Shown piece by piece: positions 19,163-26,248 of a stretch of 34,974 bases of DNA. Origin of the DNA: Verrucomicrobiota bacterium (GTDB lineage: Bacteria; Verrucomicrobiota; Verrucomicrobiia; Chthoniobacterales; UBA6821); NCBI GenBank assembly GCA_008933015.1, contig WBXH01000009.1, positions 1 to 34,974 of the forward strand. The letters run 5' to 3'. The position numbers were made by a program, and so were the translations under genes. Below the pieces are notes generated by a model, which saw only the letters and a list, made by a program, of their open reading frames with translations, did no database searches and was not told the DNA's origin. How positions within the stretch are numbered: position 1 is the stretch's first letter; each line of letters opens with the position of its first letter.

Positions 19163-20482
19163 ATGCCACCTTACGGAATGCAACTTCCGGCCCCGCTCTT
19201 CCTCGCGGCACGATATCTCAAGCCGAAGCGTACCTTCCTTGCCGTCATTACGCTCATTTCCGTTATCGGAGTGACCCTCGGTATCACGGTGCTCATTCTG
19301 GTCATGTCGGTCATGACCGGCTTCGAGCGAGAGCTTCAGCGTAAGGTGATCGGTTTCGACGCCCATCTGCTTGTCAGTAACAACGGCCTTATGGATGGGT
19401 GGAAAGATGTTGCCGAGAAGGCCGCGACAGTCCCGGGTATTGTGGCCTCCGCCCCCTTCGTGCAGGGACCGATCATCGTGGAATTCAATCACCAGAGGCT
19501 CGCCCCGAAGATCCGTGGCATCGAGCCAGAACTTGAGCAGAAAGTGAGTGATCTCTCCAAGTTCATTGTCTCGGGGAAGCTCGACCTCTCCGGAGATACG
19601 GCCGTTCTTGGTTCCGAGCTTGCGGGGACCCTCGGCGTTCATGTTGGAGATATCATCACGATCTACTCCCCGGGTAATCTCGGTCAGGTTCTCGAGCAGC
19701 TTGACAGACTGAAATCGAAGTCCGGGAAATCTTCCCAATCCTCCAAGGAAAATGACATCGAGTCCCTGCGCCAACTCGTCCTGCCGACACAGTTGACGGT
19801 GGCCGGGATCTTCGAGAGTGGCCGTTATCTCTACGACAGTGAGTTTCTGCTCCTTCCCCTCCACATCGGTCAGGAGCTTTACGGCCTCGGGGGATCCGTT
19901 CACGGATTAGCCGTCAGGACGACAGACCCCAATCGGGCTGCTGAGTTGAGGGAGGATCTCAGGAAGGTGCTCCCAGGGGACCTCTCCTGCGTGACATGGA
20001 TGGATATGAACAAGCAACTCTTCGACGCGATCGCCATGGAGCGCCACGTAATGTTCTTTCTACTGATGTTCATCATTCTGGTGGCCGCCTTCGGTATCAT
20101 GAACACCCTCATCACCATCACCGTCCAGAAGACCCGCGAAATCGGCGTGCTGAAGGCTCTCGGTGCCCGCACTTGGCAGATCGTCTCCGTCTTTCTGGTG
20201 CAGGGGATGGTTGTCGGCATCATTGGCGTGGCTAGCGGACTGGTGCTCGGCATGAGTCTGATCCGATGGCGCAACGAGGTCAGCCATTGGTTGGCCTCCA
20301 CGCTCGGGGTCGAGATTTTTCCCCGGAGCGTCTATCAGTTCAACGAGATCCCTGCCGAAGTCGTTCCTACCGACGTCGCTCTGATCTGTGCGAGCGCTTT
20401 CGTGATCTGCTCGCTCGCCGCGCTCATTCCCGCCTGGATCGCTTCACGGCTTGATCCGGTGAAGGCTCTCCGATGCGAGTAG
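19163..20482 (+). CDS. Lipoprotein-releasing ABC transporter permease (LolC/LolE family)
   Basis: 439 residues with the FtsX/MacB-type plan: one N-terminal membrane helix (about 25-50, LISVIGVTLGITVLILVMSV), a periplasmic domain (about 55-290) and three C-terminal membrane helices (about 293-318, 338-362 and 405-430). VMTGFERELQRKVIG, FGIMNTLITITVQKTREIGVLKALGA and the ending PAWIASRLDPVKALR are characteristic of LolC/LolE. Family role: with the ATPase LolD it extracts outer-membrane lipoproteins from the inner membrane and passes them to LolA. No lolD gene follows; the next gene is on the other strand. A single LolC/E-type protein could form a homodimer, as LolF-type permeases do in some lineages. 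Confidence 0.92.
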   Translation: MPPYGMQLPAPLFLAARYLKPKRTFLAVITLISVIGVTLGITVLILVMSVMTGFERELQRKVIGFDAHLLVSNNGLMDGWKDVAEKAATVPGIVASAPFVQGPIIVEFNHQRLAPKIRGIEPELEQKVSDLSKFIVSGKLDLSGDTAVLGSELAGTLGVHVGDIITIYSPGNLGQVLEQLDRLKSKSGKSSQSSKENDIESLRQLVLPTQLTVAGIFESGRYLYDSEFLLLPLHIGQELYGLGGSVHGLAVRTTDPNRAAELREDLRKVLPGDLSCVTWMDMNKQLFDAIAMERHVMFFLLMFIILVAAFGIMNTLITITVQKTREIGVLKALGARTWQIVSVFLVQGMVVGIIGVASGLVLGMSLIRWRNEVSHWLASTLGVEIFPRSVYQFNEIPAEVVPTDVALICASAFVICSLAALIPAWIASRLDPVKALRCE

Positions 20483-20507
20483 GGTAGGAGTTGGGGGCGA
20501 CTAAGAC

Positions 20508-21080
20508 TCAGTTCAGGAAGCTCATTCTGACACCATCAATGAGCAGGAGTAGGCCGTAGAGGAGCCCGGACCAGCATCCTGCCTTCCAGCGCCAAGGTGC
20601 CGCGCAGAACCAGGCAATGGCATCGCGCTGGAGATAGGGCATTCCGACCAGAAAGAGTCCTGCCAGAGCCCAGGCATAGGCAAGCAGGACCAACGCCAAC
20701 TTCAGCAGGCCGGTCTGGAGAAAGGTCGTTTCGAGGACCGGATGTGCAGCCAGTAGGAGCAGGAAGCCGATTGAGCGTGAGGCCAGGAAGTCAGGCACGA
20801 ATTTCCAGAGCAAGACGCTACTTGCCACGACTCCCAGGAGGATGAGGTTCCTCATCGGAGAGAACTCCCCGAGATCTGTGGTGGCCGCGATCAGGAGTGT
20901 CCAGAGTGCTGCGACTGCAAGGAGAGCCGTCCCCCAGAAGCGGGAGCGAGGGAGATTGCGGGCCCAAGCCATCGCCGGTTCTGGCGCAAGTAGGCCGAGG
21001 AGATGGGTGCCGGTAAGGAGGAACCCTATCAGAACAGCGACGAGTGGAAGATTTGGGGTAGTGAGTGAGAGGGAGTCCAT
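20508..21080 (-). CDS. Polytopic membrane protein of unknown function
   Basis: 190 residues from the ATG at 21080. Not recognised as a named family. About six hydrophobic segments (roughly 10-31, 48-66, 76-95, 103-119, 122-146 and 165-184) cover most of the chain, with no cysteine pairs or metal motifs. Charged residues are few and lie in the short loops (NLPRSRFW, DLGEFSPMRN). It is the most downstream gene of the minus-strand group with rnc and the lipoprotein, 120 bp beyond the rnc stop, and converges on the LolC/E gene with only 25 bp between stops. A direct repeat TCAGGAAATGA (21082-21092 and 21112-21122) lies just upstream of its start. Confidence 0.75.
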   Translation of the reverse strand: MDSLSLTTPNLPLVAVLIGFLLTGTHLLGLLAPEPAMAWARNLPRSRFWGTALLAVAALWTLLIAATTDLGEFSPMRNLILLGVVASSVLLWKFVPDFLASRSIGFLLLLAAHPVLETTFLQTGLLKLALVLLAYAWALAGLFLVGMPYLQRDAIAWFCAAPWRWKAGCWSGLLYGLLLLIDGVRMSFLN

Positions 21081-21081
21081 G

Positions 21082-21122
21082 TCAGGAAATGATGCAGAGA
21101 GGAATATGTGATCAGGAAATGA
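21082..21122 (-). repeat. Direct repeat TCAGGAAATGA upstream of the membrane-protein gene
   Basis: Two identical 11-bp copies (21082-21092 and 21112-21122) are offset by 30 bp, about three helical turns, immediately upstream of the minus-strand start at 21080. This geometry would suit a DNA-binding regulator, but two copies of an 11-mer may also be chance. Confidence 0.4.
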
Positions 21123-21200
21123 GGAAATTCCCTAGGAAGGATTTTTTGAACCTCTGGAGGATCAGGTGCGGTTATTTACGTCTCCTAAGCCACTTAGCCT

Positions 21201-21932
21201 TTAAGACTTGCAGGCACGAGTAATCCAGACCTCGGCCAAGAGTGCATTCATGGCTGCTGCTACTTCGGCCTCCTTTTTACTATTTCCTTCACCCTCTCCG
21301 AGGTCGAGTCCCTCCCAAAGAACACGGCAGCGGAAGTGCTTTAGATGTTCGGGCCCGCTCTCCGAGAGAACCTCGTAGGAGGGAGCGCTAGGGGCGAGTG
21401 CCTGAAGGAGTTCCTGAAGTTTTCCCTTGGGATTGATCTCACCGGGTTCCTCGTCGACCTGTTTGAAGTGATCTGCCGCGGATCTCAGGATGAAGGTCTT
21501 TGCGGCGGTTAATCCTCCATCCATGTAGATCCCTCCGACCAGTGCCTCGAAGGCATCTGCCAGCGTGGAGGCTCGCTCCCTCCCACCACTCGCATCCTCC
21601 CCACGCCCCATCATCAGATGTTCCCCGAGCCTCAGGACCTCGGCATGCTCCTTGAGTGCAGTGCGCGAGACGAGTCGGGTCCGGATCTTCGTGAGTTGAC
21701 CCTCGCTGAAGTCGGGAAACTTACGGAAGAGCTCCTCCGTGATGACAAGTTGGAGGACGGCATCACCCAGGAACTCGAGCCTCTGGTTATCAAACGGGTA
21801 GTCCTTCCGTTCCAGGGAGATGCTGGAATGGGTCAGGGCCTCCGCCAGCAGGAGGGAGTTGCGAAACTTGTAACCGATCCGCTCCTCGAGCGGGTTCATC
21901 AGATGCTCGGCGGCCAATTTCTTTTTATCCAT
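21201..21932 (-). CDS. rnc: Ribonuclease III
   Basis: 243 residues from the ATG at 21932. The frame is open to 22001, but the extra 23 residues (Cys/His-rich) do not fit the family; a later ATG at 21899 is also possible. RNase III cleaves double-stranded RNA in rRNA maturation and mRNA decay. The signature NQRLEFLGDAVLQLV holds Glu53 and Asp57, and LADAFEALVGGIYMDGG holds the metal-binding Asp126 and Glu129. A C-terminal double-stranded RNA-binding domain follows (NPKGKLQELLQ, then GEGNSKKEAEVAAAMNAL). The gene follows the lipoprotein gene by 106 bp on the same strand. Confidence 0.96.
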   Translation of the reverse strand: MDKKKLAAEHLMNPLEERIGYKFRNSLLLAEALTHSSISLERKDYPFDNQRLEFLGDAVLQLVITEELFRKFPDFSEGQLTKIRTRLVSRTALKEHAEVLRLGEHLMMGRGEDASGGRERASTLADAFEALVGGIYMDGGLTAAKTFILRSAADHFKQVDEEPGEINPKGKLQELLQALAPSAPSYEVLSESGPEHLKHFRCRVLWEGLDLGEGEGNSKKEAEVAAAMNALLAEVWITRACKS

Positions 21933-22038
21933 GCGCTCTTTCGGTAATGCGTGAGAAGGATATGTCAGCTGGTGAAAAGGGCAACAAGAACGATCCCGCA
22001 AGAGACCATTCAGTTAATCCCGATTGTCTGGTTAGACG

Positions 22039-22440
22039 CTAATAGCGGGCACCGTAACCCCGATAGGCGGCATTGCCACCACCCCAGACTGCACGACCGC
22101 GCCAGTAGCCATGAGAGTATCCTCCGTAATAGCGTCCCCCGTAGAAAGCGCATCCCGAGCGGTAAGGCCAAAAACGATTGCCATACCAGTAACCGTTACC
22201 CCAACCGCCGTAGAACGAGGGGGCGATCAGAACCGGGGCTGGCGCATAGACATAGGGATAGGCGGGTGCGATCACGCCACCCGGTGCCACCTGCGTGGCT
22301 AGGACAGGTTGAGCATAGGTTTGTCCGGCGCCGCTGCCGGGTGGAATCGCACCTTGGGGCACACCGCCATTGTAGGGATAACCGGGAGCAACACACCCCT
22401 GAAGAGCAAGGAGGAGCACCATGACAAGGAGGGCTCCCAT
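22039..22440 (-). CDS. Small Gly/Tyr-rich lipoprotein
   Basis: 133 residues from the ATG at 22440; the open frame extends to 22506, but this start places a lipoprotein signal peptide at the N-terminus. The lipobox is LQGC after a run of Leu/Val/Met, with the lipidated Cys near residue 16. The mature part is Pro/Gly/Ala-rich, then strongly Gly/Tyr/Trp-rich (GGWGNGYWYGNRFWPYRSG, GGRYYGGYSHGYWRGRA), with no known enzyme motif. An LolCDE-type system for such proteins is suggested by the permease gene about 2 kb away. Its role may be structural in the outer membrane; function unknown. The aromatic, glycine-rich tail is typical of low-complexity envelope proteins and could give false database hits. 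Confidence 0.75.
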   Translation of the reverse strand: MGALLVMVLLLALQGCVAPGYPYNGGVPQGAIPPGSGAGQTYAQPVLATQVAPGGVIAPAYPYVYAPAPVLIAPSFYGGWGNGYWYGNRFWPYRSGCAFYGGRYYGGYSHGYWRGRAVWGGGNAAYRGYGARY

Positions 22441-22603
22441 AAATGAGACTCTCTTGATGTTGAATGGAGTAACAAGCAAAGTGGTCAAATGTCGGGAGAT
22501 GATCAAACCAACCTCCCCGAATTATCTCCACCATGCAAATTTCATTTTGCAGTCTTGAACTCTTGAGGTTACAACTTTCGACCCTGCTTTTTAAGCGGCG
22601 ATT

Positions 22604-22678
<75 letters not shown>

Positions 22679-23082
22679 GTATTTATTGGGCTCAAATCGG
22701 CATTTTCCCTTTTTAGAAAAGGGAGCGCACTGGACTTCTGTGCTGGTGCATTTCCTTATTAGGGGTGCTTTTGTGGATTGGGCTATGACGCATTGGCTCT
22801 CGTGAATGTCTATCGTCGCAATAACAAATCAGTAGCAAGAAGGAACTGATTATACTGCGAAGCAGCCCCTTAGGGGTAAGTGGCTCGGTAGAGCCCGAAA
22901 TCAAATGCGTAGCAACTCCCGGGTCTTCAAAGGTTGCGTAATCAGACATAGCTTTTCAAAGAGCATCCATCTCCTGAAAAGAGGTGGGTTTCCTCTGGTT
23001 ATTTACGCATCCGGTGACAACGATATCACTTCAAACCGATGCAATCTGCATAAGCCACGCACAAGCTCTACCAAAAGCCCCC
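22679..23082 (+). other. 404-bp region without a gene, rich in short stem-loops
   Basis: No convincing coding frame is found on either strand between the tRNA and the YCII-like gene; the composition looks more AT-rich than the flanking genes. It holds a perfect 8-bp inverted repeat with a triloop just after the tRNA (TCCCTTTT at 22706-22713, AAAAGGGA at 22717-22724) and a string of five further stem-loops at 22827-22937. TGCGTA occurs twice (22905-22910 and 22935-22940). No integrase gene, and no second copy of the tRNA 3' end, was seen. It could be the tRNA trailer plus a leader or small RNA, or decayed sequence. Confidence 0.6.
22827..22937 (+). ncRNA. Candidate structured RNA: five consecutive stem-loops
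   Basis: The stems in order are AATCAGT/ACTGATT (22827-22833 with 22845-22851), CTGC/GCAG around GAA (22855-22865), CCCC/GGGG around TTA (22866-22876), GGCTC/GAGCC around GGTA (22882-22895) and GCAACT/GGTTGC (22912-22917 with 22932-22937). The first loop contains AAGAAGGA. I do not recognise a known RNA family. Only the complementarity is observed; expression and function are inferences. Confidence 0.35.
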
Positions 23083-23502
23083 ATGAAACGAACCACCAAA
23101 AAAACGGCAGTACGAGACAGATACTTAGTGATCGGAACCCATGGCCCAGGATTCACGACACAGGAGGAGGAACTCGCAGTGCTCCAAGACGGCATCATTC
23201 CTTCCTTCAACGCACTCCATCAACTGGAAGAAAAGGGCATCATCCTTGCCGGAGGGCTTCCACTGGGTGAAAGGACGCTGGTTTTCATCATGGAGGCCTC
23301 AAGCAATGAACAAGCGGACCGAATCCTGCGCGAGTTGCCCTGCTGGGGCGTCTTTGACTGGGAGGTGAGGCCGATCCTGAGCTTTGGAAAACGATCCAAA
23401 GAGGAGCAATCCATTGTTTCCAAGCTCAAGAAGAGAATAAAGTATAACACGCCCATAACCACGCGGGAAAAAGACTGCTCCCGCGATTCTCAATCCTTTT
23501 AA
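23083..23502 (+). CDS. YCII/muconolactone-isomerase-like dimeric alpha-beta barrel protein
   Basis: 139 residues from the ATG at 23083; the frame is open to 22984, but the upstream part has no similarity and lacks a good start. The pattern RYLVIGTHGPGFTTQEEELAV, then HQLEEKGIILAGGLPLGERTLVFIMEA, then ADRILRELPCWGVFDWEVRPILSF matches the beta-alpha-beta layout of YCII-like and muconolactone-isomerase-like domains, which are small dimeric barrels often of unknown substrate. The Lys/Arg-rich C-terminal tail (SIVSKLKKRIKYN) is an addition. A perfect 7-bp inverted repeat (CGCGGGA/TCCCGCG, 23462-23485) lies inside the last codons, and a strong terminator follows. Enzymatic activity is unproven. Confidence 0.7.
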   Translation: MKRTTKKTAVRDRYLVIGTHGPGFTTQEEELAVLQDGIIPSFNALHQLEEKGIILAGGLPLGERTLVFIMEASSNEQADRILRELPCWGVFDWEVRPILSFGKRSKEEQSIVSKLKKRIKYNTPITTREKDCSRDSQSF

Positions 23503-23507
23503 TAATT

Positions 23508-23551
23508 ACCCATCTCCTCCCAATTAATCGGCGGGGATGGGTTTTTCTTTT
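23508..23551 (+). terminator. Rho-independent terminator after the YCII-like gene
   Basis: ACCCATC (23508-23514) pairs with GATGGGT (23536-23542), with possible inner CCC/GGG pairing, and is followed by a T-rich tract TTTTTCTTTT (23542-23551). It begins 5 bp after the stop codon and ends 40 bp before the next start. Confidence 0.75.
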
Positions 23552-23590
23552 GTCGGAATCTTCCAGCTAAGAGGGTAGATTTCGAAATCT

Positions 23591-24451
23591 ATGCAATCCC
23601 CCTTCCTCTGCGTACTCCTCCTGTCGGCACTATCTGTGGTTCCCGGTAAGGGAGCTAATTCGAATTCCCTCCCTCCGATCGCTCCACTCCAGGCGCCCGC
23701 TCCCTTGGGCCAGACCTCAGTGACAGCAGGGGTGACCCCGACCACCGAACCGGATGGCACTAAATACTCTGACGGCACTGTGAAGAATGGCGTGACGGGA
23801 GCCCAACGGCTTGCCGAGTGCCAGAAGCGGGTCGATGATTTCAAGGACAAACCATGCGACCTGATTTTCATCGGTGATTCCATCACACGGCTCTGGCTTG
23901 ATCCGAAACGAGGAGCCCTCCCGATCTGGACCAAAAATTATGCGCCCCGCCATGCACTCGACTTCGGAATCGGCGGGGACAGCATCCAGAATGTCTTGTG
24001 GCGTCTCGATAACATGGGAGTTGGAAGCCTGAAGCCGAAGGTGGCTGTCATCATGATCGGAACGAATAATAGGAAGAACTCCCCTCAGGAGATCGCGACT
24101 GGTGTCAAAGCGGTGATCACGAAAACCCAGGGTGTCTTCCCCGGAATCAAGATTATCTTGGTCAGCATCATGCCGAGCAACAGGGTGAGCGCGGGCAAAG
24201 AGGGCCTGCTTCTCAACGAAAAGATGATGGCTGCCGATGCACTTATCAAGGAGTACGCTGATGGCCAATCGGTTTACTGGATTGATCTGGTTCCCTTGAT
24301 GCCGCAGGTCATGGTGACGTCTCCTGAAGGCAAGGTTGATGTCAGCTTCAAGGGGTTGGGCTCCGATAGGCTCCATCCCGATGCGACAGGATACCAGATC
24401 TGGTCGGAAGCCATGGAGCTGACCCTCTCGAAGCTGCTTCCGGCAAACTAA
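23591..24451 (+). CDS. Secreted SGNH/GDSL-type hydrolase
   Basis: 286 residues with an N-terminal signal peptide (FLCVLLLSALSVVPGKGA) followed by a Pro/Thr-rich stretch to about 70. The SGNH blocks are all present: block I IFIGDSITR with nucleophile Ser97, block II FGIGGDS with Gly129, block III MIGTNN with Asn159, and block V SDRLHPDATGY with Asp259 and His262. The arrangement is close to the PAF-acetylhydrolase-like GDSL esterases common in Planctomycetes and Verrucomicrobia, which remove acyl or acetyl groups from glycans or lipids. Substrate cannot be read from sequence. Its stop is 56 bp from the convergent uvrC stop, and it follows the YCII-like gene's terminator, so it probably has its own promoter. 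Confidence 0.88.
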   Translation: MQSPFLCVLLLSALSVVPGKGANSNSLPPIAPLQAPAPLGQTSVTAGVTPTTEPDGTKYSDGTVKNGVTGAQRLAECQKRVDDFKDKPCDLIFIGDSITRLWLDPKRGALPIWTKNYAPRHALDFGIGGDSIQNVLWRLDNMGVGSLKPKVAVIMIGTNNRKNSPQEIATGVKAVITKTQGVFPGIKIILVSIMPSNRVSAGKEGLLLNEKMMAADALIKEYADGQSVYWIDLVPLMPQVMVTSPEGKVDVSFKGLGSDRLHPDATGYQIWSEAMELTLSKLLPAN

Positions 24452-24507
24452 GAAGTTCCAATCGGCAACTTAGTTGCTGACCTGGGCTTGCTACCCGGAG
24501 CGATGGG

Positions 24508-26109
24508 TCAGGTGTTCTTGGGAGGCTTGTTCGGAGAAGGTTTGACCTGTTCAAGGATCAAGGCAGCAAGGGCTGGACTGATCCCCGAGGTCTCAGCCAA
24601 ATCATCCACGGAGGTCTTCCTGATGCGGGCAATGCTCCCGAACTTCGCAAGCAACGCCTTTTTGCGCGCTTCACTGACACCAGGGATATCATCGAGAGCG
24701 CTCTCGGTAATCCGTCGTCGCAGGAGCAACTCGTTGTAGCCATTGGCCACTCGGTGAGCCTCGTCTCGGATACGCTGGAGCAACCTGAGGGCACCGGAGT
24801 CCTTGTCCAAGCGCACGGGATTACTCTCACCCGGTCGGTAGATCTCTTCGAACTCCTTGGCGAGTCCGATGACCTTCTGGTCATGGAGTCCAAGTGCCTG
24901 AAGCTCCCGGCAAGCCATGCCGAGCTGTCCCTTGCCTCCATCCACGATGATCAGGTCGGGCAGGGGGCTCTCACCACCAGAGGAGCGGGTGCGGCGTTCA
25001 AGAGCCTCGGCGGGTAGTTCCTGGGTATCTGCCAACTCACGGTCATTCTTGGCAGCTTCGCTCAGGATGCGCTTGTAGCGGCGACGGATGACCTCCGCCA
25101 TGCTGGCAAAGTCGTTCTGGCCCTTGGTCGTGGTGATGCGGTAGCGTCGATAACTCTCACGATCCGGAACGCCATCCCTGAAGCGAACCATGGACGCGAC
25201 GATATGGTTGTCGGAGATGTTGGAGATGTCGAAGCACTCCATTGTCCGGGGTGATCGGGCAAGTCCGAGGGCCTGTCGTAACTCGAGCACATCGGCCTTG
25301 GGGTCGATGCTGTTGGGGAGTGACTTGCGCGTGAATCGTCGGGTCGGTTTGCTGGTCTCGCGCAAGTCCTTGAGTAGGTTGCGCAGATTGGCGGCCTTTT
25401 CAAAATCGAGCTTCTCGGCTGCCTTCTCCATTTCCGCCTCGAGTGAGGCCATCATCTCCTTCGATTTCCCCACCAGAACCTCGCAGGCCTGTTCCACCCG
25501 GATCTTGTACTCCTCCCTCGTGATCTTGGCCACGCAGGGGGCGGAGCAGTTCTTGATCACGTGGTCGAGGCAGTGCTTGAAATCCCGTTCGGTTGGCTCA
25601 AGCGGGCGGCAGGATCGGAGGCCGAACTGCTTCCGGATAGCCTGCAGGGATGTCCTGAGCGCGCCGGCATTTGCAAAGGGGCCGAAGTAGCGTGCTCCAT
25701 CCTCTTTCCTGAAGCGGGCGAGTTCGAAACGGGGGATAGCATCGCCCATCTGCACACGCACCATGAGGAAGCGTTTGTCGTCCCGGAAGCTGATGTTGTA
25801 CTTCGGCCTCCACTCCTTAATGAGGCGACCCTCGTAGAGGACGGCCTCGGCATCACTCTTGACCAAGTGCCACTCGTAGTCGGCAGCACTATCGATCAGG
25901 GCCCGTGTCTTGATGTCGACCCGGTTGCGTCGCGAGGGGGTGAAGTAATTGGCGAGACGGCGCCGCAGGTCACGGGCCTTGCCGACATAGATGATCTTTG
26001 CAAAGCGATCCCGGATGACGTAGACGCCGGGTCGGTGCGGGACCTCGCCCAGCTTTTTCTGCAGGGTAATGGCCTGGGGGTTGGCGGTATTGGCGACTGG
26101 ACCGTTCAT
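24508..26109 (-). CDS. uvrC: Excinuclease ABC subunit UvrC, shortened form
   Basis: 533 residues from the ATG at 26109; other in-frame ATGs at 26127 and 26163 only add a tail. UvrC makes both incisions in nucleotide excision repair. The GIY-YIG nuclease is at about 26-105 (GVYVIRD, IIYVGKARDLRRRLANYF). Four cysteines, C167, C180, C188 and C192, match the spacing of the iron-sulphur cluster in E. coli UvrC. The UVR motif for UvrB binding is at about 221-255 (EKAAEKLDFEKAANLRNLLKDL). The RNase H-like nuclease begins at about 288 (MECFDISNIS, LIIVDGGKGQLGMA, RDEAHRVAN). Helix-hairpin-helix motifs end the protein (DDIPGVSEARKKALLAKFGS). Only about 30 residues separate UVR and the RNase H-like domain, against roughly 140 in E. 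coli. The gene is divergent from the glycan operon. Confidence 0.95.
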   Translation of the reverse strand: MNGPVANTANPQAITLQKKLGEVPHRPGVYVIRDRFAKIIYVGKARDLRRRLANYFTPSRRNRVDIKTRALIDSAADYEWHLVKSDAEAVLYEGRLIKEWRPKYNISFRDDKRFLMVRVQMGDAIPRFELARFRKEDGARYFGPFANAGALRTSLQAIRKQFGLRSCRPLEPTERDFKHCLDHVIKNCSAPCVAKITREEYKIRVEQACEVLVGKSKEMMASLEAEMEKAAEKLDFEKAANLRNLLKDLRETSKPTRRFTRKSLPNSIDPKADVLELRQALGLARSPRTMECFDISNISDNHIVASMVRFRDGVPDRESYRRYRITTTKGQNDFASMAEVIRRRYKRILSEAAKNDRELADTQELPAEALERRTRSSGGESPLPDLIIVDGGKGQLGMACRELQALGLHDQKVIGLAKEFEEIYRPGESNPVRLDKDSGALRLLQRIRDEAHRVANGYNELLLRRRITESALDDIPGVSEARKKALLAKFGSIARIRKTSVDDLAETSGISPALAALILEQVKPSPNKPPKNT

Positions 26110-26248
26110 GGGACGTCCAAGGATCATAACGACTGAAGGCGGCTCCCGCCACGGTCTAATCACGGAACCAGCTCGTATCCTGGTTCAGGTTGCCCCAACC
26201 TTGACCTGTCGGGGAGGTTGCGGTTCTCTTGAGGATTATCTTACCTCT
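26110..26248. promoter_or_regulatory. Divergent intergenic region, uvrC and glycan operon
   Basis: 139 bp between two divergent starts. A TTGACC (26203-26208) could be a -35 element for the plus strand, but no good -10 lies at the right distance. GAGG upstream of the GT2 start is too far from the ATG to be a ribosome-binding site. No clear SOS box (CTG-N10-CAG) is visible near uvrC. Confidence 0.35.

Noticed and set aside
19139-19903. 254-codon minus-strand frame over the LolC/LolE gene
   Set aside because: The opposite strand is a clear family member; this frame is a shadow with a His/Asp-rich composition and no domain.
22713-22949. 78-codon minus-strand frame
   Set aside because: No recognisable domain or start context; it overlies the stem-loop region and is most likely chance.
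23462-23485. CGCGGGA/TCCCGCG inverted repeat as the terminator of the YCII-like gene
   Set aside because: It lies inside the coding sequence and lacks an immediate T-run; the hairpin at 23508-23551 fits much better.
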